Shown piece after piece: positions 24,000 through 26,025 of a stretch of DNA of 26,025 nucleotides. The position numbers and the translations under genes are program-made. The stretch comes from a virus. The first letter of the stretch is position 1. Each line of letters begins with the position of its first letter. The DNA lies in the IMG/VR virus record IMGVR_UViG_3300009537_000152, positions 1 through 26,025 of that record; one strand, given 5' to 3'. The notes under the pieces are model-generated. The model was not told where the DNA came from. It worked only from the letters and a program-made list of their open reading frames with translations, and made no database searches.

Positions 24000-24044
24000 G
24001 GAACCCTATCCTGGAACCAAATACCAAATCCTAATCCAGGAACC
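24000..24044. repeat. Spaced GGAACC repeats next to parS
   Basis: GGAACC occurs at 24000, 24013 and 24039, spaced 13 and 26 bp (one and two units of 13). The last two extend to YGGAACCARATAC-like copies (TGGAACCAAATAC and AGGAACCAGATAC), and a CGAACCAAATAA copy lies at 23913. Short, regularly spaced direct repeats beside parS and close to the small terminase gene resemble iterons or terminase recognition sites. Confidence 0.45.
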
Positions 24045-24079
24045 AGATACGTGGTCCAATATACCCCATACCACGAGGA

Positions 24080-24113
24080 GGGGCGGGAGTCCCATCCGGG
24101 GGGGGCTAGGGGG
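24080..24113 (+). other. G-rich tract with quadruplex potential
   Basis: G-runs of 4 (24080-24083), 3 (24085-24087), 8 (24098-24105) and 5 (24109-24113) on the plus strand satisfy the four-run pattern for a G-quadruplex with loops of 1, 10 and 3 bases. It lies in the non-coding locus between the GGAACC repeats and the inverted repeats. Confidence 0.4.
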
Positions 24114-24199
24114 TAGGCAAACCCGCCGGAAACCGCCTGAAATCAGCACGAAAGTACCCCGTAAAGGCTCCTAACCATAGCGTAATCAGCATGTTAGGG

Positions 24200-24237
24200 C
24201 CACGTGTATGGTGAATGTATGATCTGCATACACGTGG
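24200..24237. repeat. Long inverted repeat with CACGTG-containing arms
   Basis: CCACGTGTATG (24200-24210) and CATACACGTGG (24227-24237) are perfect 11-bp complements around a 16-base loop. It could be a cruciform, a dimeric protein-binding site, or a hairpin at a single-strand initiation site. The arms carry CACGTG cores but are not parS sites. Confidence 0.55.
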
Positions 24238-24311
24238 TTGGGAGCACAACACGATCGGCTGATGCGGATGCGAGTGCAACGGGCTATCCCGTCAACGTCA
24301 AAACCTTGACA

Positions 24312-24361
24312 CTGTCGAAATATTGACAGTTTGGTCTTACATGGTGTCAGGATATTGACAC
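24312..24361. promoter_or_regulatory. Pair of TGTC-N8-GACA palindromic operator-like sites
   Basis: CTGTCGAAATATTGACAG (24312-24329) and GTGTCAGGATATTGACAC (24344-24361) share TGTC, ATATTGACA and dyad symmetry, with starts 32 bp apart, about three helical turns. A third related element, GTCAAAACCTTGAC (24297-24310), lies just before. The site pair ends at the stop of the small terminase gene. TGACAG also recurs near the 23.6 kb promoters, suggesting one regulator. Confidence 0.5.
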
Positions 24362-24362
24362 A

Positions 24363-24791
24363 CTACTGGTCCTGGTCTGGAGTGATGTTGATGGCCGGCG
24401 CGTCCACGGTGATCTTGACTGCAGATCCTGGAGGCAGGTGGAACATGGGTTGCCGCTCTTCGGTCTTTGGTGGTTCTTCCTTGGTTAGCTGGCCAAATTG
24501 AATATGATCGATGCGCTCAAGAGCTTTGAGAGATACCATTAATTGACTGTCCTGGTTGATGAGTTGGGCGTAGCGTTCAGCACGTTGTTCCGGCGGGATC
24601 TTGTCTAACAGGGTGCGGCGATAACTGTTGAGGAGCTCGCGCTGTTCCTCGTCGTTGAGGGAGATTTCCCCTTTGACTTTGGCCACCATGCTCAGCGAAC
24701 AGCCGGCTGTTTGGGCGATATCGCGTACACTGGCACCCGTGGCCAGCAGCGCAGTGATTCTCGCCCTTTTTTTCAGGTCTTTGGTCCTCAT
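24363..24791 (-). CDS. terS: Small-terminase-like HTH DNA-binding protein
   Basis: 142 aa from ATG 24791 (a TTG at 24827 would add 12 residues but has no ribosome binding site). Residues 7-40 form a clear helix-turn-helix: KKRARITALLATGASVRDIA then QTAGCSLSMVAKVKGE. A helical oligomerisation part with ERYAQLINQDSQLMVSLKAL follows, then a C-terminal PMFHLPPGSAVKITVDAPA beta segment. HTH, helical multimer and a beta tail ending in PPGxxVxITV is the usual design of phage small terminase subunits, which bind the pac/cos site and hand DNA to the large subunit. It lies 1.4 kb from the large subunit, with the control region between. An unrelated regulator cannot be ruled out. Confidence 0.65.
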   Translation of the reverse strand: MRTKDLKKRARITALLATGASVRDIAQTAGCSLSMVAKVKGEISLNDEEQRELLNSYRRTLLDKIPPEQRAERYAQLINQDSQLMVSLKALERIDHIQFGQLTKEEPPKTEERQPMFHLPPGSAVKITVDAPAINITPDQDQ

Positions 24792-24833
24792 ATCTCTTTT
24801 TATCGCACTAATATTGATAGATTGCAAGCTTTT

Positions 24834-24886
24834 TCGTGTATCTTATTAGATTGATAGAGCTTACACGATATTAAGCGCAAGCGCTT
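24834..24886. promoter_or_regulatory. Inverted repeats in the divergent control region
   Basis: TCGTGTA (24834-24840) pairs with TACACGA (24862-24868), and AAGCGC (24873-24878) with GCGCTT (24881-24886), a 14-bp palindrome. TTGATAGA occurs twice nearby. They lie upstream of both the leftward small terminase gene and the rightward small-gene run, so repressor or activator sites are likely. Confidence 0.4.
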
Positions 24887-24911
24887 TCGCCTTTCCTTCC
24901 GTGCCATCCTT

Positions 24912-24983
24912 TTGACAGCACTATCTGTTGTGGTCTAGGTGTGCCTGATAGCACTATATTTTGGGGCTTGTAATAGCACTATC
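24912..24983 (+). promoter_or_regulatory. Rightward promoter region with three AGCACTATC operator-like repeats
   Basis: AGCACTATC (24917-24925), AGCACTATA (24950-24958) and AGCACTATC (24975-24983) are within longer dyads of the type GATAGcaCTATC. The first overlaps a consensus TTGACA (24912-24917), the second a TATATT (24955-24960). TTGACA lacks a good -10 at normal distance, and TATATT has a poor -35 (TGGTCT at 18 bp), so the promoter may need an activator or the repeats may be repressor sites. Transcription would enter the small-gene run at 25036. Confidence 0.45.
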
Positions 24984-25002
24984 AGTGGATTATCATTGGG
25001 TT

Positions 25003-25027
25003 GTTAGAGCGGAGACCAAACAGGAGG
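25003..25027 (+). repeat. Degenerate first copy of the leader element (3' part only)
   Basis: GTTAGAGCGGAGACCAAAC followed by AGGAGG corresponds to the 3' part of the elements found later (ATTAGCGGA..ACCAA..GGAGG), without the two hairpins. It supplies the ribosome binding site of the first small gene. Confidence 0.5.
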
Positions 25028-25035
25028 AGGACAGA

Positions 25036-25260
25036 ATGAACACTGACGCTGAGCATAAAGCACTAGTCATTATTGACAACGCGGTCAGGGAGTTGTACCA
25101 CACTACAATGCGCGACAGCGAGCGCAATCCCTACACTGATAGAACAGCCTTTGAAACACTCTGTCATGCCCACGCTTGGATTGCCATGCTCGATCCGGCA
25201 TGGCGTAAAGCTTGCGGCTACCGCTCATTTGAGCAAGCTTGCAAGGCAGTATTCGCCTAG
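25036..25260 (+). CDS. Small early-type protein of unknown function
   Basis: 74 aa from ATG 25036 with GGAGGAGG 5-6 nt upstream; an in-frame TTG further left lacks a site. It begins MNTDAEHKALVIIDNAVREL, with a helical middle (RTAFETLCHAHAWIAML) and DPAWRKACGYRSFEQACKAV. The helical, mixed-charge design with two or three Cys has no family I know. First of a run of very small rightward genes, its stop TAG abutting the leader element of the next gene. Confidence 0.65.
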   Translation: MNTDAEHKALVIIDNAVRELYHTTMRDSERNPYTDRTAFETLCHAHAWIAMLDPAWRKACGYRSFEQACKAVFA

Positions 25261-25323
25261 CCGCGATCTGCCAGCTTGTCCTCGGAGAGCGAGCACACCG
25301 CGATTAGCGGAAACCAATGGAGG
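25261..25323 (+). repeat. Two-hairpin leader element, copy A
   Basis: Starts directly after the TAG of the preceding gene with CCGCGAT, then hairpin 1 (25274-25294, seven or eight pairs with one mismatch, loop TCGGA), hairpin 2 CCGCGATTAGCGG (25298-25310) and AAACCAATGGAGG, whose GGAGG is the ribosome binding site for the next gene. Confidence 0.72.
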
Positions 25324-25331
25324 GAAACAGA

Positions 25332-25547
25332 ATGGAACGACGAACACAGGAGGGACACATGAAAACGTACATAATCTACAGACGAGAACCGGTCCGGCCA
25401 GAGCATGGCGGGCGGAATACCGCATCTGGTTATTGCTGGGTTAATCGCGGCGAGGAGCGATCGGTCAACCCTCATCGCGCTATCGCGCAACACCGGCAGC
25501 GCAATCCATCAGATCAGCATGCCAGACTCCGCACAGCTCGCTGCTAG
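25332..25547 (+). CDS. Small basic protein of unknown function
   Basis: 71 aa from ATG 25332, 8 nt after the GGAGG of leader element A, as in the other copies; an ATG at 25359 has its own AGGAGG upstream and would give 62 aa. The sequence includes MKTYIIYRREPVRPEHGGR and an Arg/His/Gln-rich end (HRAIAQHRQRNPSDQHARLR), strongly basic and without hydrophobic segments, perhaps nucleic-acid binding. It ends with TAG, next to copy B. Confidence 0.58.
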   Translation: MERRTQEGHMKTYIIYRREPVRPEHGGRNTASGYCWVNRGEERSVNPHRAIAQHRQRNPSDQHARLRTARC

Positions 25548-25606
25548 CCGCGATCTCTGCTCCTACCGGGAGTAGAGACCGCGATTAGCGGAGAACCAAA
25601 TGGAGG
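25548..25606 (+). repeat. Two-hairpin leader element, copy B
   Basis: CCGCGAT follows the stop TAG. Hairpin 1: TCTCTGCTCC (25554-25563) with GGAGTAGAGA (25569-25578), ten pairs with one G-U, loop TACCG. Hairpin 2: CCGCGATTAGCGG (25579-25591), then AGAACCAAATGGAGG. Hairpin 1 differs in sequence from copies A and C but keeps its pairing. Confidence 0.75.
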
Positions 25607-25612
25607 GCAGAA

Positions 25613-25777
25613 ATGAAACGATATACTGATCCATTCGCAGCGCTCGAAACACTCCAAGCTCAAATAGCTAAGGCTAGCCAAGACGATCGCGACGGAGATG
25701 CCGATACGCTAGGCCAAGTGGAAGCATTTTTGGTGAATTTGATCTCCGCCCCTACCGGGGGCGGTGACCGCGATTAG
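25613..25777 (+). CDS. Small acidic protein running into the next leader
   Basis: 54 aa from ATG 25613, six nt after GGAGG: MKRYTDPFAALETLQAQIAK, then an acidic SQDDRDGDADTLGQ and a short hydrophobic VEAFLVNLI. The frame continues through hairpin 1 of copy C (residues APTGGGDRD) and stops at the TAG inside CCGCGATTAGCGG, so protein end and leader overlap. Function unknown; the helical, acidic make-up could suit a small inhibitor. Confidence 0.6.
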   Translation: MKRYTDPFAALETLQAQIAKASQDDRDGDADTLGQVEAFLVNLISAPTGGGDRD

Positions 25778-25793
25778 CGGAAACCAATGGAGG
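25746..25793 (+). repeat. Two-hairpin leader element, copy C
   Basis: Hairpin 1: CCGCCCC (25746-25752) with GGGGCGG (25758-25764), seven GC pairs and loop TACCG as in copy B. Hairpin 2: CCGCGATTAGCGG (25768-25780), then AAACCAATGGAGG. The leading CCGCGAT of copies A and B is lacking because the previous gene reads through. Confidence 0.75.
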
Positions 25794-25801
25794 AAACCAA
25801 C

Positions 25802-25969
25802 ATGAACACTTGCGACGAATGCAACGCCGTGGTTAGACACGCCGGCGATATCTGTGAGGATTGCGCCGACATGGGGTATGCGCTGCACAATGAGCGTGCC
25901 GGCGTTAGCCTAGATGTCTATTGTGAAGGGGAAACGAATGACCTGCCCACACTGCAAGGCCGAGTTTGA
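25802..25969 (+). CDS. Small Zn-ribbon-like protein
   Basis: 55 aa from ATG 25802, 8 nt after the GGAGG of leader copy C: MNTCDECNAVVRHAGDICED, then CADMGYALHNERAGVSLDVY. The pairs CDEC (4-7) and CEDC (18-21) form a typical treble-clef or ribbon zinc site. The next gene starts inside it (25938) in another frame. Confidence 0.65.
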   Translation: MNTCDECNAVVRHAGDICEDCADMGYALHNERAGVSLDVYCEGETNDLPTLQGRV

Positions 25970-26025
25970 ACCGAAACGATCGAACCAGAAGTATTGCTCG
26001 AAGAAATGCCGGGATACCGTCAATC
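25938..26025 (+). CDS. Zn-finger protein, N-terminal part, open at the right edge
   Basis: The frame from ATG 25938 to the window edge gives 29 residues: MTCPHCKAEFEPKRSNQKYC and SKKCRDTVN. CPHC with a second pair YCSKKC(R) is a common small zinc finger of phage and bacterial RNA/DNA-binding proteins. It overlaps the preceding gene by 32 nt in another frame, with GAAGGGG upstream. The rest lies outside the window. Confidence 0.65.
   Translation, partial: MTCPHCKAEFEPKRSNQKYCSKKCRDTVN

Larger units (their letters stand above)
23784..24362. other. Non-coding region rich in repeats, between small RNA and small terminase gene
   Basis: About 580 bp with no credible gene. It contains two small GC hairpins (CCTTG/CAAGG near 23789-23804 and a CGCG/CGCG stem near 23807-23824), a parS site, GGAACC repeats, a G-rich tract, nested inverted repeats (CCTAAC 24170-24175 with GTTAGG 24193-24198; CCACGTGTATG with its complement), a direct repeat AATCAGCAYG (24141-24150 and 24184-24193), and palindromic operators next to the small terminase stop. 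The density of repeats suggests an origin, partition or packaging (pac/cos) locus. Confidence 0.6.

Noticed and set aside
23845-24027. Minus-strand 60-aa frame over parS
   Set aside because: TTG start without a site, repeat-rich sequence and no family resemblance; the palindrome is better explained as parS.
24200-24237. Second parS site
   Set aside because: Only the CACGTG core matches; the flanking bases differ from the parS consensus.
25261-25793. CRISPR array
   Set aside because: The repeats are RNA leaders separated by coding sequences of unequal length, not short repeats with uniform spacers.

Overview
The window is almost entirely one phage genome segment, or a prophage of the same kind, with podovirus-type architecture. 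From about 23.5 kb leftwards to 0.24 kb every gene is on the minus strand and tightly packed, mostly with 4-11 nt overlaps or gaps under 20 nt. Read in the direction of transcription, the order is: two small genes, large terminase, portal, a small Zn-binding protein, scaffold-like protein, major capsid protein, a probable head-surface protein, two small Zn-binding proteins, a sugar cassette, two adaptor/connector proteins, a 905-aa P22 gp10-like tail hub, a tail-fibre-like protein, three internal/ejection-type proteins, a small virion protein, and a last protein with a signal peptide. The host cannot be named from sequence alone. Mixed ATG/GTG/TTG starts with strong Shine-Dalgarno sites, moderately high GC and the signal-peptide style suggest a Gram-negative soil or water bacterium; this is inference.

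The sugar cassette (12.7-16.0 kb) sits inside the virion operon between head and tail genes. It holds a GalE-type epimerase, a short UDP-sugar/GDP-sugar dehydrogenase-like protein with its catalytic Cys motif, and a glycosyltransferase-methyltransferase fusion. Together they could make and transfer a modified sugar to the particle or to the host surface.

The segment from 23.47 to 25.03 kb is a control region with only one gene, a small-terminase-like HTH protein. It holds a back-to-back pair of sigma70-type promoters; a candidate structured RNA on the plus strand (three-way junction, GNRA-capped 10-bp hairpin, possible pseudoknot); a perfect 16-bp chromosomal-type parS site with no parB in view; spaced GGAACC repeats; a G-rich tract; an 11-bp inverted repeat; and two sets of palindromic operator-like repeats. 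It is the best candidate here for a replication, partition, packaging or regulatory locus.

From 25.03 kb to the end, a plus-strand run of very small genes begins. They are separated by a recurring two-hairpin leader whose first stem differs in sequence but keeps its pairing between copies, and which supplies each gene's ribosome binding site.

At the left edge a plus-strand polysaccharide deacetylase fragment meets the last phage gene head-on at about 242-253. Both reading frames appear to lose their family pattern at that point, so it is a real integration/recombination joint or an assembly chimera.
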